Part shown: positions 8,042 to 19,232 of the stretch, piece by piece | Position numbering within the stretch: the first letter of the stretch is position 1 | Layout of the letters: the number at the start of each line of letters is the position of its first letter | Notes under the pieces: generated by a model | What the model was told of the DNA's origin: nothing | What the model saw: only the letters and a program-made list of their open reading frames with translations | Databases searched by the model: none | Translations under genes and position numbers: made by a program | DNA from: Gammaproteobacteria bacterium | GTDB taxonomy: Bacteria > Pseudomonadota > Gammaproteobacteria > Steroidobacterales > Steroidobacteraceae | NCBI GenBank assembly: GCA_016874295.1 | Contig: VGUH01000019.1 | Span: 1-58,489 of the forward strand | DNA: 58,489 nucleotides | Direction of reading: 5' to 3'

Positions 8042-8899
8042 TCAGTCCAAGAGCGCCCGCGCGTGATGGCGCAGGTGGTCTTCCATGAACGTGGATATGA
8101 AATAGTAGCCGTGGTCGTAGCCCGCCTGGCGCCGCAGCGTCAACGGGTAGCCGGTGTCCTTGCAGGCCTGCTCGAGCCGTTCCGGCAGCAGTTGCTGTTC
8201 CAGGAACTGGTCGCCGAGACCCTGATCCACGAGGATCGGCGGGCGCCCGGCGACGGTCGGCAACGCACGCATCAACTCGCAGGCATCGTACTGGCGCCAC
8301 CGCTCCCGGTCGGTGCCGAGGTAGCCCGTGAACGCTTTCTGTCCCCAGGGGCAATTCATCGGGGCTGCGATCGGCGCGAACGCGGAAATGGACTTGTAGC
8401 GCTCCGGGTGCTTGAGGGCGATCGTAAGCGCCCCGTGGCCGCCCATGGAATGACCGAAGATCCCCTGGCGCCTGGCGTCGACCGGGAAGTTCGCTTCCAC
8501 GACCGCCGCGAGTTCGCGCGTGACGTACGAGTACATGCGGTAATGGCGCGACCACGGCTCCTCGGTCGCGTCGAGGTAGAAGCCCGCCGCAATCCCGAAA
8601 TCCCAGGCGTCGCTGTCGCCCGGCAATGGCGTCCCGCGCGGGCTCGTGTCGGGCGCGACCAGGGCGAGACCGAGCTCGGCGGCGACGCGCTGGGCGCCCG
8701 CCTTGATCATGAACGTCTCTTCCGTGCAGGTGAGTCCCGCGAGGTACCAGAGCACCGGCACGCGACGCCGCTCGGCCTGCGGCGGCAGGTAGACCGCAAA
8801 GCGCATCGTGCAGGCGGTTTCGGCGGCGGCGTGGCGGTGAAAGCTCACCGCCCCGCCGAACGCCGGATGCCGCGAGAGGAGCTCGGGCGCCGCCGTCAT
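8042..8899 (-). CDS. fghA: S-formylglutathione hydrolase
   Basis: Hydrolyses S-formylglutathione to formate and glutathione, the last step of glutathione-dependent formaldehyde oxidation, in the cytoplasm. It is 285 aa, as usual for the esterase-D family. The nucleophile Ser lies in GHSMGGHGAL; the Asp is in ILVDQGLGDQF and the His in YDHGYYF. LAGLTCTEETF is a family hallmark near the N-terminus. It is the last gene of the minus-strand operon phaB-frmA-gfa-fghA, 33 bases after gfa. Confidence 0.96.
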   Translation of the reverse strand: MTAAPELLSRHPAFGGAVSFHRHAAAETACTMRFAVYLPPQAERRRVPVLWYLAGLTCTEETFMIKAGAQRVAAELGLALVAPDTSPRGTPLPGDSDAWDFGIAAGFYLDATEEPWSRHYRMYSYVTRELAAVVEANFPVDARRQGIFGHSMGGHGALTIALKHPERYKSISAFAPIAAPMNCPWGQKAFTGYLGTDRERWRQYDACELMRALPTVAGRPPILVDQGLGDQFLEQQLLPERLEQACKDTGYPLTLRRQAGYDHGYYFISTFMEDHLRHHARALLD

Positions 8900-8932
8900 C
8901 GCTGCTGGGACTGCGCCGGCGCCGGCACCCGG

Positions 8933-9508
8933 TCAGGCCTTCAGCGTGCCCCTGGACTTGGCCGTGTGGGTCGCGATCGCGTCCATCAGCGCCGGGCTCA
9001 GACAGTCGTAGGGCTCGAGCCCGAGCTCCTTGAGCCTCGCGCGCACGCCCGCCATCTCCTCCGGCTTCGCGGCTCCCGTCTCGATGATCGATGAGACGAA
9101 CGCGGCGAACTCTGGCGCCGCCCAGCCTTCGTCCTTCGACAGTTCAACGTGCACGAAGTCGAACCCGTAGAAAGGATGCGCCTTGTTCTCGATTCGCCCG
9201 TACAGGTGCACGCCGCAGCCCGTGCAGGCGTGCCGCTGAATCACGGCGGCCGGATCCACGATTTTCAGCTTGTCGGGGTTGGCCGTCACCGACAGCTTGT
9301 CGCGGCCGACCACCGCGACCACGGAAAACGCGGCGCCGTCCGGCTTCCAGCACTTGCTGCAGCCGCAGGCGTGGTTGAAAGCGACGTCGCTCGCAAGCGT
9401 CACCGTGACGGGCCTGCTCGCGCACTTGCAGGTCAGCGTGCCGCCCGCAAAGCCCTTCCTGCCGGGCTTCACGCCCTTGTCGACCGACGGATGAATCTTG
9501 ACAGCCAT
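8933..9508 (-). CDS. gfa: S-(hydroxymethyl)glutathione synthase
   Basis: Accelerates condensation of formaldehyde with glutathione to give the substrate of the FrmA dehydrogenase. It is 191 aa. The Gfa fold's zinc cysteines are all visible: CKC near residue 30, CGCSKC near 50 and CTGCG near 95. The C-terminal helix and [13 protein letters not shown] are typical of true Gfa, not of generic DUF636 proteins. A strong GGAGGA lies upstream of the ATG. It sits 22 bases after frmA in the formaldehyde operon. Confidence 0.95.
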   Translation of the reverse strand: MAVKIHPSVDKGVKPGRKGFAGGTLTCKCASRPVTVTLASDVAFNHACGCSKCWKPDGAAFSVVAVVGRDKLSVTANPDKLKIVDPAAVIQRHACTGCGVHLYGRIENKAHPFYGFDFVHVELSKDEGWAAPEFAAFVSSIIETGAAKPEEMAGVRARLKELGLEPYDCLSPALMDAIATHTAKSRGTLKA

Positions 9509-9530
9509 AATGGGTTCCTCTCCTCCGGTT

Positions 9531-10640
9531 TCAGAACGTCACGACACTGCGGATCGACGCGCCCTCATGCATCAGGTCGAAGGCGTCGTTGATCTTCGCG
9601 AGCGGCATGACATGCGTGATCAGGTCGTCGATGTTGATCCTGCCTTCCATGTACCAGTCCACGATCTTCGGCACATCGGTGCGGCCGCGCGCGCCGCCGA
9701 AGGCCGTGCCCTTCCAGACCCGGCCGGTCACGAGCTGGAACGGCCGCGTCCTGATCTCCTGGCCGGTGCCCGCCACGCCGATGATCACCGACACGCCCCA
9801 GCCGCGGTGACAGCACTCGAGCGCCTGGCGCATCAGATCGACGCTGCCGACGCACTCGAAGCTGTAGTCGGCGCCACCGTCGGTCAGCGCGACCAGGTGC
9901 GCGACCAGGTCATCCTTGACCTCCTTCGGGTTCACGAAATGCGTCATGCCGAACTTTTCGCCCAGCGGCTTGCGCTTCGGATTGATGTCGACGCCGACAA
10001 TCCTGTTGGCGCCCGCCATGCGCGCGCCCTGGATCACGTTGAGGCCGATGCCGCCGAGCCCGAACACCACGACATTCGCACCGGGCTCGACCTTCGCGGT
10101 GTTGATTACCGCGCCGATGCCGGTGGTCACGCCGCAGCCGATGTAGCACACCTTCTCGAACGGCGCGTCCTCGCGGATCTTCGCGAGCGCGATTTCCGGC
10201 AGCACCGTGTAGTTCGAGAACGTGGAACAGCCCATGTAATGGTGGACCGGCTTGCCGCCGATCGAAAACCGGCTTGTGCCGTCCGGCATCACGCCCTTGC
10301 CTTGGGTCGCTCGGATGGCGGTGCACAAGTTGGTCTTGCGCGAGGTGCAGGATTTGCACTCGCGACACTCCGGCGTGTACAGCGGGATCACGTGGTCGCC
10401 CTTCCTGAGCGACCTGACGCCCGGCCCGACGTCCACGACGATGCCGGCGCCCTCGTGGCCGAAGATCACCGGGAACAGCCCCTCCGGATCCGCGCCGGAG
10501 CGCGTGAACTCGTCCGTGTGGCAGACCCCGGTGGCGCGGATTTCCACCAGGACCTCGCCGGCCTTGGGGCCGTCCAGGTCGATCTCGACCACTTCCAGCG
10601 GCTTGCCGGCCGCCCAGGCGATTGCTGCGCGAGTCTTCAT
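9531..10640 (-). CDS. frmA: S-(hydroxymethyl)glutathione dehydrogenase / class III alcohol dehydrogenase
   Basis: Oxidises S-hydroxymethylglutathione to S-formylglutathione with NAD; it can also act as GSNO reductase. It is 369 aa from ATG 10640 (MKTRAAIAW). Catalytic zinc ligands occur in [15 protein letters not shown] and YIGCGVTTG; the structural zinc cysteines are in [15 protein letters not shown]; the Rossmann motif is [11 protein letters not shown]. It is second in the operon, 19 bases after phaB and followed by gfa and fghA. This gives a complete three-step formaldehyde-to-formate route in one transcript. Confidence 0.97.
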   Translation of the reverse strand: MKTRAAIAWAAGKPLEVVEIDLDGPKAGEVLVEIRATGVCHTDEFTRSGADPEGLFPVIFGHEGAGIVVDVGPGVRSLRKGDHVIPLYTPECRECKSCTSRKTNLCTAIRATQGKGVMPDGTSRFSIGGKPVHHYMGCSTFSNYTVLPEIALAKIREDAPFEKVCYIGCGVTTGIGAVINTAKVEPGANVVVFGLGGIGLNVIQGARMAGANRIVGVDINPKRKPLGEKFGMTHFVNPKEVKDDLVAHLVALTDGGADYSFECVGSVDLMRQALECCHRGWGVSVIIGVAGTGQEIRTRPFQLVTGRVWKGTAFGGARGRTDVPKIVDWYMEGRINIDDLITHVMPLAKINDAFDLMHEGASIRSVVTF

Positions 10641-10659
10641 GATCGTCTGCGTCCCCCGT

Positions 10660-11400
10660 TCAGAACATGTGCAGGCCGCCATTCAGCGAGAAGTCCGCGC
10701 CGGTCGCGAAGGCCGCATCATCGGACGCGAGCCAGGCGACCATGGACGCGATCTCCTCGGGCGTCCCGAGCCGGCCGACAGGAATCGTGGCGACAATTGC
10801 CGCGAGGACTTCCGGCTTGATCGCGCGCACCATGTCGGTGCCGATATAGCCCGGCGAGATCGTGTTCACCGTAACGCCCTTGCTTGCGACTTCCTGGGCG
10901 AGCGCCATCGTGAAGCCGTGGATGCCGGCCTTGGCGGTCGAGTAGTTGGTCTGGCCGAACTGCCCTTTCTGGCCGTTCACCGAGGAGATGTTGATGATGC
11001 GGCCCCAGCCACGGTCGAGCATCCCGTCGATCACCTGCTTGGTGACGTGAAACAGGCTGTTGAGGTTGGTGTCGATGACCTTGTGCCAGCGCTCGAAGGT
11101 CATCTTGCGGAACGTGCCGTCGGCGGTGACGCCGGCGTTGTTGACCAGCACGTCGACCGGGCCAAGCTCATTGCGGACCCTCTCGAAGGCCGCGCGCGTC
11201 GATTCCCAGTCGGCGACGTTGCCCTCCGAGGCGTGGATCTCGAGCCCCTGGGCCTTCATGTCCGCGATCCAGCGGTCCTTGCGCTGGGAGCCGGGCCCGC
11301 AGCCCGCGACCACCCGGTAGCCGTCCCGGCAAAGCCGCCTGCAGATGGCGGTGCCGATGCCGCCCATCCCGCCCGTCACGTAAGCGATTCGTCCCGTCAT
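10660..11400 (-). CDS. phaB: acetoacetyl-CoA reductase-type SDR
   Basis: An NADPH-dependent SDR predicted to reduce acetoacetyl-CoA to (R)-3-hydroxybutyryl-CoA for polyhydroxyalkanoate synthesis. It is 246 aa from ATG 11400. It has TGGMGGIG, the Tyr/Lys pair in NYSTAKAG, and the PhaB-specific stretch [15 protein letters not shown], plus the [10 protein letters not shown] and C-terminal LNGGLHMF motifs. phaA or phaC are not nearby. It is the first gene of the operon with frmA, gfa and fghA, which is not the usual PHA context. An additional role in reducing an aldehyde or ketone adduct is possible but speculative. Confidence 0.9.
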   Translation of the reverse strand: MTGRIAYVTGGMGGIGTAICRRLCRDGYRVVAGCGPGSQRKDRWIADMKAQGLEIHASEGNVADWESTRAAFERVRNELGPVDVLVNNAGVTADGTFRKMTFERWHKVIDTNLNSLFHVTKQVIDGMLDRGWGRIINISSVNGQKGQFGQTNYSTAKAGIHGFTMALAQEVASKGVTVNTISPGYIGTDMVRAIKPEVLAAIVATIPVGRLGTPEEIASMVAWLASDDAAFATGADFSLNGGLHMF

Positions 11401-11490
11401 GCTCCCCACCGCAGACCGCGAAGTGTACTTGGTCTATAGTCGGCCCGCTGCCGTCGGACCAGCCATTGCCCGGTCACAGGGGGAAGCAAA

Positions 11491-12252
11491 ATGAAGACAT
11501 CGATGCTTGGGATCTCGCCACTCGCGGCCTGCTGTTTTGCGCTGACCAGTCCGGCAGCGCTTGGCCAGGACCAAGCGGCCGAGCGGTATCTCTACGCCAC
11601 CTACAGCAACTGCGACATGTCGAAACAGGACCGCGCGGACGAGTTGTTCGAGCAAATCAACAAGCCGGTGCTCGACGCGGCCATGAAAGACGGGACCATC
11701 AATTTCTACAGCTATCTGGGCCACATCGCAGGCGGCCAGTGGCGCCGGGTCAACGTCATCGGCGCGGGCAGCGTGCAGGCGGCGCTGGATGCGCAGAGGA
11801 CCATCGGCGAGCGCATCGAAGCCAATGACAAGAACAGGAAACTGGATGCCGAGGCCGCCGCCATCTGCCCGTCGCATGACGACTACATCTGGCGCGCGGT
11901 CGCCGGCAATGTCGGCAGCGTGAATCGCGGCGGAGCGTCGTTCTCGACCTACTACGTCTGCGACCAGAGTCGCGAATCGACAGCGGATGCGGCCGTGAAG
12001 ACCATGCTGGCGCCGGTGTTCGACAAGATGGTCGCCGACGGCAAGCTCAAGTCCTGGGGCTGGATGGAGCACATCGTCGGCGGCAAGTACCGCCATCTTG
12101 CCACGATGAGTGCGGACGACCTCAAGTCGGTCATGTCGGCACGCGCTGCACTGATCGAAGCGCTGGAAGACAACCCGGGCGGCGACATCCTGACCGCGGT
12201 CTGCCCCGAGCACTCGGATTACATCTGGGAGATCAAGGCCCAGGCTCCATAG
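11491..12252 (+). CDS. secreted protein with two tandem copies of an unknown domain
   Basis: 253 residues with a Sec signal peptide (MKTSMLGISP then a hydrophobic stretch, cleavage near LGQ/DQ at residue 26). The mature part is an internal duplication. Copy A (about 33-134) and copy B (about 152-246) share Y-x-x-C-D near the start, 'aPVfDkmv-DGk-ksw-wm-HIVGGkyR' versus 'kPVLDaAmkDGtInfysYlgHIaGGqWR' in the middle, and a C-P-x-H-x-DYIW end. Each copy has two cysteines (41/126 and 157/238). The alternation suggests a dimeric alpha/beta-barrel-like pair. No named family is recognised. A strong AGGGGGAAG precedes the ATG. It overlaps the following MFS gene by one base. Confidence 0.75.
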   Translation: MKTSMLGISPLAACCFALTSPAALGQDQAAERYLYATYSNCDMSKQDRADELFEQINKPVLDAAMKDGTINFYSYLGHIAGGQWRRVNVIGAGSVQAALDAQRTIGERIEANDKNRKLDAEAAAICPSHDDYIWRAVAGNVGSVNRGGASFSTYYVCDQSRESTADAAVKTMLAPVFDKMVADGKLKSWGWMEHIVGGKYRHLATMSADDLKSVMSARAALIEALEDNPGGDILTAVCPEHSDYIWEIKAQAP

Positions 12253-13493
12253 TGCCGGCGGCTGGGGCGGCGGCGGGATCCGGAACGTCTCGGCGACCGG
12301 ATCCCGCTCCCTGCCTCTGCGCGGCTCGTGCATTCCGGGACTTCGGCGACGGATTTGTCGCGGTCCTGCTCGCCGTTTACCTGACCGCCCTGGGGCACTC
12401 GCCGTTTGCAGTCGGCGCGATCGCCACCGCCGCCCTGCTCGGCTCTTCGTTGACGACCCTCGGGATCGGGTTGCTCGGCCCGCCCGGCGCGCAGCGCACG
12501 CTGCTGCTCGCGGCCTCGGCGCTGATGACTGCAACCGGCATCGCGTACGCGCTGTCCTCGGACTTAGGTTGGCTGCTGCTGGTCGCCTTCGTCGGAACCA
12601 TCAATCCCTCAGCCGGCAACGTCAGCATCTTCGTGCCAATGGAACACGCCTTGCTTGCCGGCAGCGCAGTGGCCGCGCGACGCACGCGCCTGTTCGCGGC
12701 CTACGGTCTGACCGGCGCGTTCGCGGCATCGCTCGGCTCGCTCGCTGCCGGCCTGCCGGAGTGGCTTGCAAGGTTCGGCTGGACGCAGCTCGACGCCCTG
12801 CGCGGGATGTTTCTCGCCTACGCCGGCCTCGGACTGGCCGGCGGCCTCTGCTACTGGCTGGTTCCCGCGGCGGCAACGCCCGCTTCCGCGTACCGTTCGC
12901 CGGCGCCCGGTCCGTCGAAAGCTGTCGTATTGCGTCTTGCAGGGCTTTTCAGTCTCGATGCTTTTGCCGGCGGCTTCGCCGTACAGTCGCTGCTGGCTCT
13001 CTGGCTATTCCTCAAGTTCGACCTGTCCCTCGCCGCGGCTGGCGGATTCTTTTTCGCCTCCGGACTTCTCGCCGCGGCGTCCTACCCGGCCGCCGCCTGG
13101 CTTGCCGCGCGCATCGGCTTGCTCAGGACGATGGTGTACACGCACATCCCCTCGAGCCTGTGCCTGATCGCGGCGGCGCTGGTGCAGGAGCTTCCGTCCG
13201 CGCTGGCACTCCTGTTGCTGCGATCTGCGCTATCGCAGATGGACGTCCCGACCAGGACTTCCTACGTCATGGCCGTCGTCACCCCCGACGAGCGCGCGGC
13301 GGCCGACAGCGTCCCTTCGGTGCCGCGGGGCCTCGCTGCCGCAGTGAGTCCGGCACTTGCCGGCGCCTTGCTGGCGGCGGGATACTGGGCTGCGCCGTTG
13401 GTGGTCTGCGGCGCGCTGAAAATCGCCTACGACGTCCTGCTGCTGCTGACGTTCGGCAACCTTAAACCGCCGGAGGAGATCGCCTCGAAATGA
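12252..13493 (+). CDS. MFS transporter
   Basis: An inner-membrane major facilitator permease of 413 aa with about twelve hydrophobic segments. The N-terminal half carries RAFRDFGDGFVAVLLAVYL and the first loop; residues 1-20 are Ala/Gly/Pro-rich and probably cytoplasmic. The GTG start (12252) overlaps the stop of the secreted-protein gene (TAGTG), and its own stop overlaps the methyltransferase start (ATGA), so the three are one translational unit. The substrate is unknown; the tight link to a secreted two-domain protein and a methyltransferase suggests export or import of a small metabolite that one of them handles. Confidence 0.85.
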   Translation: MPAAGAAAGSGTSRRPDPAPCLCAARAFRDFGDGFVAVLLAVYLTALGHSPFAVGAIATAALLGSSLTTLGIGLLGPPGAQRTLLLAASALMTATGIAYALSSDLGWLLLVAFVGTINPSAGNVSIFVPMEHALLAGSAVAARRTRLFAAYGLTGAFAASLGSLAAGLPEWLARFGWTQLDALRGMFLAYAGLGLAGGLCYWLVPAAATPASAYRSPAPGPSKAVVLRLAGLFSLDAFAGGFAVQSLLALWLFLKFDLSLAAAGGFFFASGLLAAASYPAAAWLAARIGLLRTMVYTHIPSSLCLIAAALVQELPSALALLLLRSALSQMDVPTRTSYVMAVVTPDERAAADSVPSVPRGLAAAVSPALAGALLAAGYWAAPLVVCGALKIAYDVLLLLTFGNLKPPEEIASK

Positions 13494-14374
13494 GCTCTGC
13501 CAGCGCGACCCTGCTAGACAACCACATCGTCGTCGAGGCCTGGAACACGGTCCTGTTCGACAAGTTCCTGCGCTTCAAGCATCTGCTGGTGGCGGGGCTT
13601 TCCGGCCACAGCGACGAACTCCTCTCGCGCGGTCTGTACCGGATGGGCGAGCGAATACTGGACGTGGGCTGCGGTTTCGGCGACAGCACGATCCGGATCG
13701 CAGAGCTCGTGGGGCCCGAAGGGCGCGCCGTGGGCGTCGACTGCACGGAGAATTTCGTGCGCTCCGGCAGGGCCGATGCGGCGGCCGCCGGTGCCGAGAA
13801 CGCGGATTTCTTCGCGGCCGATGTGCAGGACGATGACTTGCGCGGCCCGTATGACCACGCATTCGCGCGCTTCGGCACGATGTTCTTCATGTCGCCGGTC
13901 GCGGCATTGCGCAACGTCCGCCGTGCGCTGAAGCCGGGCGGAAGTTTTGCCCAGATCGTCTGGCGCAAGCGCGAGGACAATCCCTGGCTGCATGAAGCGG
14001 AGCTGCGCGTACGCGAGATCGTGCCCGTGGTTTCGCACGAGGAAACGGACCAGGTGCACTGCGGGCCGGGTCCTTTCTCGATGTCGGGGCCGGACATGGT
14101 CAGCGCGATGATGAAGGCCGCGGGCTTCGTCCGCATCGCCTTCGAGCGCTTCGACACGGACATCTGCATCGGCCGCGACCTCGCGGAAGCCGTCGAGTTC
14201 GCGATGGCCCTCGGTCCTGCCGGTGAGATCATCCGGCTCGCCGGTGACGAGGGAGAGCGGCTAAAGCCGAAGGTGATCGAGGCGCTGCGCGACACGCTCG
14301 GACCCTACGAGCGCAAGGACGGCGTCTGGGCGCCCTCCAGCACCTGGTTCATCACCGCGCGCAATCCGGGTTGA
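13490..14374 (+). CDS. class I SAM-dependent methyltransferase
   Basis: A soluble methyltransferase of 294 aa. Motif I ILDVGCGFGDSTIRIAE binds SAM, followed by GVDCTENFV (acidic residue of motif II), AADVQDDDLRG and the post-motif LKPGGSFAQIVWRK. It resembles the UbiE/Methyltransf_11 group acting on small molecules rather than on nucleic acid. The substrate is not identifiable. The start ATG overlaps the MFS stop by four bases. tRNA-Pro follows on the opposite strand after 6 bases. Confidence 0.85.
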   Translation: MSSASATLLDNHIVVEAWNTVLFDKFLRFKHLLVAGLSGHSDELLSRGLYRMGERILDVGCGFGDSTIRIAELVGPEGRAVGVDCTENFVRSGRADAAAAGAENADFFAADVQDDDLRGPYDHAFARFGTMFFMSPVAALRNVRRALKPGGSFAQIVWRKREDNPWLHEAELRVREIVPVVSHEETDQVHCGPGPFSMSGPDMVSAMMKAAGFVRIAFERFDTDICIGRDLAEAVEFAMALGPAGEIIRLAGDEGERLKPKVIEALRDTLGPYERKDGVWAPSSTWFITARNPG

Positions 14375-14380
14375 GTTGAT

Positions 14381-14457
14381 TGGTCGGAGCGGCGAGATTT
14401 GAACTCGCGACCCCTTGCACCCCATGCAAGTGCGCTACCAGGCTGCGCCACGCTCCG
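14381..14457 (-). tRNA. tRNA-Pro(GGG)
   Basis: A 77-base cloverleaf including an encoded CCA. The acceptor stem is CGGAGCG/CGCTCCG, the D arm is GCGCAGCCTGGTAGCGC, the anticodon stem CTTGC/GCAAG encloses loop ATGGGGT with anticodon GGG, and the T arm contains GTTCAAATC. The position next to the merR-ihfA genes is the common gammaproteobacterial arrangement. No integration-site duplication is visible in the window. Confidence 0.97.
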
Positions 14458-14493
14458 ACGCTGAAATCATAGCCGATCCGGCAGGGGCCGGGG

Positions 14494-14850
14494 TCAGCGC
14501 CGCAGGATGCGGAGCAGTTCCTCGAGTTCGGCGCGCACCTGGCGGATGATCTGGCGGGCCTGCGTGTTGTCCTCGCGCGCCTCGTCGCCCTCGAGGCGGT
14601 TGCGCGCACCGCCGATCGTGAAGCCCTCGTCGTAGAGCAGGCTGCGGATCTGGCGAATGGTGATCACGTCCTGGCGCTGGTAGTAGCGGCGGTTCCCGCG
14701 GCGCTTGACGGGCTTGAGCTGCGGGAACTCCTGCTCCCAGTAACGCAGCACGTGCGGCTTCACGCCGCACAGGTCGCTCACCTCACCGATCGTGAAGTAG
14801 CGCTTCGCCGGAATCGCCGGCAGGTCCTTGTTGTTACTTGCTTCCAGCAT
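14494..14850 (-). CDS. MerR-family transcriptional regulator, ihfA-linked
   Basis: 118 aa. The N-terminal winged helix-turn-helix has the MerR signature [21 protein letters not shown] and [15 protein letters not shown]; a short coiled-coil segment follows and there is no effector-binding domain. This is the conserved small MerR protein that lies directly after ihfA in many gammaproteobacteria; its regulon is not well defined. The ATG at 14850 lies inside ihfA (17-base overlap), so expression is coupled to the pheST-ihfA operon. Confidence 0.93.
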   Translation of the reverse strand: MLEASNNKDLPAIPAKRYFTIGEVSDLCGVKPHVLRYWEQEFPQLKPVKRRGNRRYYQRQDVITIRQIRSLLYDEGFTIGGARNRLEGDEAREDNTQARQIIRQVRAELEELLRILRR

Positions 14851-15130
14851 AGGCTTCGACGCGGGCCTTCAGCTTCTGTCCCGGGCGGAACGTCACGACA
14901 CGGCGCGCGGAAATCGGAATTTGCTCGCCGGTCTTGGGATTCCTTCCGGGCCGCTGGTTCTTGTCGCGCAGGTCGAAGTTGCCGAAGCCCGACAGCTTCA
15001 CCTGCCCTCCCGTTGCGAGCGCCGCACGGATCTCCTCGAAGAAGAGATCGACGAGCTCGCGCGCTTCGCGCTTGTTCAGTCCGAGCTGGTTGAACAAGGC
15101 TTCGGCGATTTCCGCTTTCGTCAGTGCCAT
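14834..15130 (-). CDS. ihfA: integration host factor subunit alpha
   Basis: Encodes the alpha subunit of the IHF heterodimer, which bends DNA. It is 98 aa. [13 protein letters not shown] opens the family, and the beta-arm with [27 protein letters not shown] carries the minor-groove-intercalating proline region. The partner gene ihfB is at 53.1 kb in this window. It lies 5 bases downstream of pheT, in the standard pheST-ihfA arrangement. Confidence 0.98.
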   Translation of the reverse strand: MALTKAEIAEALFNQLGLNKREARELVDLFFEEIRAALATGGQVKLSGFGNFDLRDKNQRPGRNPKTGEQIPISARRVVTFRPGQKLKARVEAYAGSK

Positions 15131-15135
15131 TCCGA

Positions 15136-17514
15136 CTATTCCCGGATCCCCGCCTTCAGGTCACCCTTGACGCGCTCGATCACCGCGGCTACCACGGCAT
15201 CGGCCTCCCTATCGGTAAGGGTGCGAGAAGTTTCCTGTAAAATCAAGCCTAAAGCGATGCTTTTTCGACCGGGTTCTACCCCCTTCCCCCGGTAAACATC
15301 GAACACGGCCAGTTCGCGCAGCCGGCCTTTCGCGGCCAAATTAACACTTTCCCGAAGTTGCTTCAGCGTGACCGTCTCGTCCACCACGACGGCCAGGTCA
15401 CGGCGAATTGCGGGGTATTTCGAAATCTCTGCAAATACAGGCACTTCGGAACTAAAGCTCGGCTCGATCGCCAGCTCGAAGAGCCACGGCGGATCGCGCA
15501 GGTCGAGCTTGCGCGCAATATCGGGCTGCAGCTGGCCGATCCAGCCGACGCGCAAGTCGCGATCAAAGACCGCTGCGGAGCGGCCCGGGTGCAGGCAGGA
15601 GCGGTGCGCCGCGACATAACTTATTGCGGACTGACGGCCAGTCAGCGCGAACAGCGACTCGACATCCGACTTGATGTCGTAGAAATCCGATTCGCGTTTG
15701 GTTTCTCCCCACTGCTCGGGGAATGCCGACCCGACGATCAATCCTGCGATCGCCTGCCTCTCGAACAGGCATCCTTTCTCCATCGCGAAGCACGTACCGA
15801 CCTCGAACAGCCGCACGCGATCCTGCTGACGGCGCAGGTTGAAACGCAACGCCTCCACGAGTCCCGGCCACAGCGACACGCGCATCTCGCCGAGTTCCGC
15901 GGAGAGCGGGTTCTCGAGCGCGAGTACCTCATGTTTCGGAAACAGCCGGCGCTGCAGGCGCGGATCCACGAAGCCGTAGGTGATCGCCTCCTGATAGCCG
16001 CGGTCGACGAGCATCAGTCTGAGGCGCTCGCGCGTCACTGCCCGCTCAGTCACGGGCTGTGCACGCTGCGGCATGCTCGCGTCACTGCGGGGAATATTGT
16101 CGTAGCCGTGGATACGGCCGACTTCCTCGACCAGATCCTGCTCGATCGTGACGTCGAATCGGTAACTCGGCGGAATCACGCCGAGCACTTCACCGGCGCT
16201 ACCGACCTGCATGCCGAGGCGGCGCAGGATGTTCTCGATCTCTGCACGGGGGACCTGCACGCCAAGCAGGCTGGCAACGCGCTCCGGACGCAGCGTCACG
16301 CTCGGGCGCCGCGGCTGGTGAGCCTCGTCCTGCACCAGTACGGCAGGGCCTGGGCGACTGTCGGCGATCTCGACGAGCAGCTGCGTCGCACGCTCGATCG
16401 CGCGCTCCTGGCCGCGCGGGTCCACGCCACGTTCGAAGCGCTGCGCCGCATCCGTGACGAGCCCCAGGCGGCGCGCGACACCGGCGACCGTGTCTGGCGG
16501 GAAAAAGGCAGCCTCGAGGAATACGTCGGTGGTATCCACGGCGATCCCGCTCGCCTCGCCGCCCATGATGCCTGCGAGGCCGACTGGCCCGCGGCCGTCG
16601 GCGATCACCACCGCCCCGGCGTCGAGCGCGAGTTCACGACCGTCGAGCAGCTTCAGCCGCTCGCCCGCGCGCGCGGCACGCACTTCGATGTGCGAGTTCA
16701 GACGTCTGAGGTCGTAGGCGTGCAGAGGCTGGCCGAGCTCCAGCATCACGTAGTTCGTCACGTCCACGATCGGCCGGATCGGCCGGAGGCCCGCGCGGCG
16801 CAGGCGCTCGAGCATCCACAGCGGCGTGCGCGCCGCCGGGTTGACCCCCTGCACCACCCGGCCCGCAAATCGCGGGCAGGCCGCCGGGGCGTCGAGGCGG
16901 ACCACGAAGTGTTCGCGTGTCACCGCCTGCACGGTATCGAGCGCGGGCGGCGTGAGCCTGCGCCCGGCAATGGCCGCCACCTCCCGCGCAACGCCGAGCA
17001 CCGACAGCACGTCGCCGCGGTTCGGCGTGACGTTGAGCGTCAGGATCGTGTCGTCGAGCCCGAGCGCTTCCCGCAGCGGCGCACCGGTCACGAGCTCGCC
17101 CGGCAGTTCGAGGATCCCCTCGTGCTCGTCGGACAGTCCGAGCTCGCGCGCGGAGCACAGCATGCCGGCCGACTCGACGCCGCGCAGGCGTGTTCGACGG
17201 ATCGCGTCGCCGGCCGCGAGGCGCGCGCCTTCGAGCGCGAGCGGTGCCTTCATGCCGGCCCGCACATTTGGCGCGCCGCAGACCACTTGCAGGGGGGCCG
17301 GACCGCCGCCCGCGACCTGACACACGGTCAGCTTGTCAGCGTCCGGGTGCCGTTCGACGGACAGCACCTCGCCGACCACCACGCCATGCAAGTCGCGCGC
17401 GGCCGGCTCGACCGCCTCGACCTCGAGACCGCTCATGGTCAGGCGCGAGGCGAGCGTCGCGACGTCCATGCCGGGATCCACCCACTCGCTGAGCCAGGCG
17501 AGGCTGATGCGCAT
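15136..17514 (-). CDS. pheT: phenylalanine--tRNA ligase beta subunit
   Basis: Beta subunit of the alpha2-beta2 PheRS, 792 aa as expected (E. coli about 795). In order: N-terminal tRNA-bind OB domain with [17 protein letters not shown], the B3/B4 editing domain, B5, the catalytic-like core and the C-terminal anticodon-binding (FDX-ACB) domain ending in [16 protein letters not shown]. It begins 6 bases after the pheS stop and is followed by ihfA after 5 bases, so translation is coupled within the operon. Confidence 0.98.
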   Translation of the reverse strand: MRISLAWLSEWVDPGMDVATLASRLTMSGLEVEAVEPAARDLHGVVVGEVLSVERHPDADKLTVCQVAGGGPAPLQVVCGAPNVRAGMKAPLALEGARLAAGDAIRRTRLRGVESAGMLCSARELGLSDEHEGILELPGELVTGAPLREALGLDDTILTLNVTPNRGDVLSVLGVAREVAAIAGRRLTPPALDTVQAVTREHFVVRLDAPAACPRFAGRVVQGVNPAARTPLWMLERLRRAGLRPIRPIVDVTNYVMLELGQPLHAYDLRRLNSHIEVRAARAGERLKLLDGRELALDAGAVVIADGRGPVGLAGIMGGEASGIAVDTTDVFLEAAFFPPDTVAGVARRLGLVTDAAQRFERGVDPRGQERAIERATQLLVEIADSRPGPAVLVQDEAHQPRRPSVTLRPERVASLLGVQVPRAEIENILRRLGMQVGSAGEVLGVIPPSYRFDVTIEQDLVEEVGRIHGYDNIPRSDASMPQRAQPVTERAVTRERLRLMLVDRGYQEAITYGFVDPRLQRRLFPKHEVLALENPLSAELGEMRVSLWPGLVEALRFNLRRQQDRVRLFEVGTCFAMEKGCLFERQAIAGLIVGSAFPEQWGETKRESDFYDIKSDVESLFALTGRQSAISYVAAHRSCLHPGRSAAVFDRDLRVGWIGQLQPDIARKLDLRDPPWLFELAIEPSFSSEVPVFAEISKYPAIRRDLAVVVDETVTLKQLRESVNLAAKGRLRELAVFDVYRGKGVEPGRKSIALGLILQETSRTLTDREADAVVAAVIERVKGDLKAGIRE

Positions 17515-17520
17515 CGCTGC

Positions 17521-18933
<1,413 letters not shown>

Positions 18934-18966
18934 TCATTTGTCCATATTCAAAAAGAATGACGAAAT

Positions 18967-19161
18967 TCAGACGTGTGGAAGCAGCCGGACGAGCCGGCCG
19001 ACGTCGGTCTCATGGACCATCGTCGCGCCGCGCAGCTGGCGCTTACGCTTCTTCGTCATCTTGGTGAGGATGTGGCGGCGGTTCGCATGGCCACGCTTGA
19101 AGCCCTTCGCTGTCTTGCGAAAACGCTTCGCCGCAGCCCGGTTGGTCTTCAACTTGGGCAT
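18967..19161 (-). CDS. rpmI: 50S ribosomal protein L35
   Basis: 64 aa, fully typical of bL35: [29 protein letters not shown], and a C-terminal segment [11 protein letters not shown]. It is co-transcribed with infC (71 bases upstream) and rplT (34 bases downstream). Autoregulation by L20 binding upstream of rpmI is known in E. coli; whether a binding structure exists here was not determined. Confidence 0.98.
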   Translation of the reverse strand: MPKLKTNRAAAKRFRKTAKGFKRGHANRRHILTKMTKKRKRQLRGATMVHETDVGRLVRLLPHV

Positions 19162-19232
19162 CGTTCGTCTCCTGTTATGACCTCTTCACACCGCTCGCGC
19201 GGGCTGGAGGCGTATCGGCGGTCGCCCGCCGG

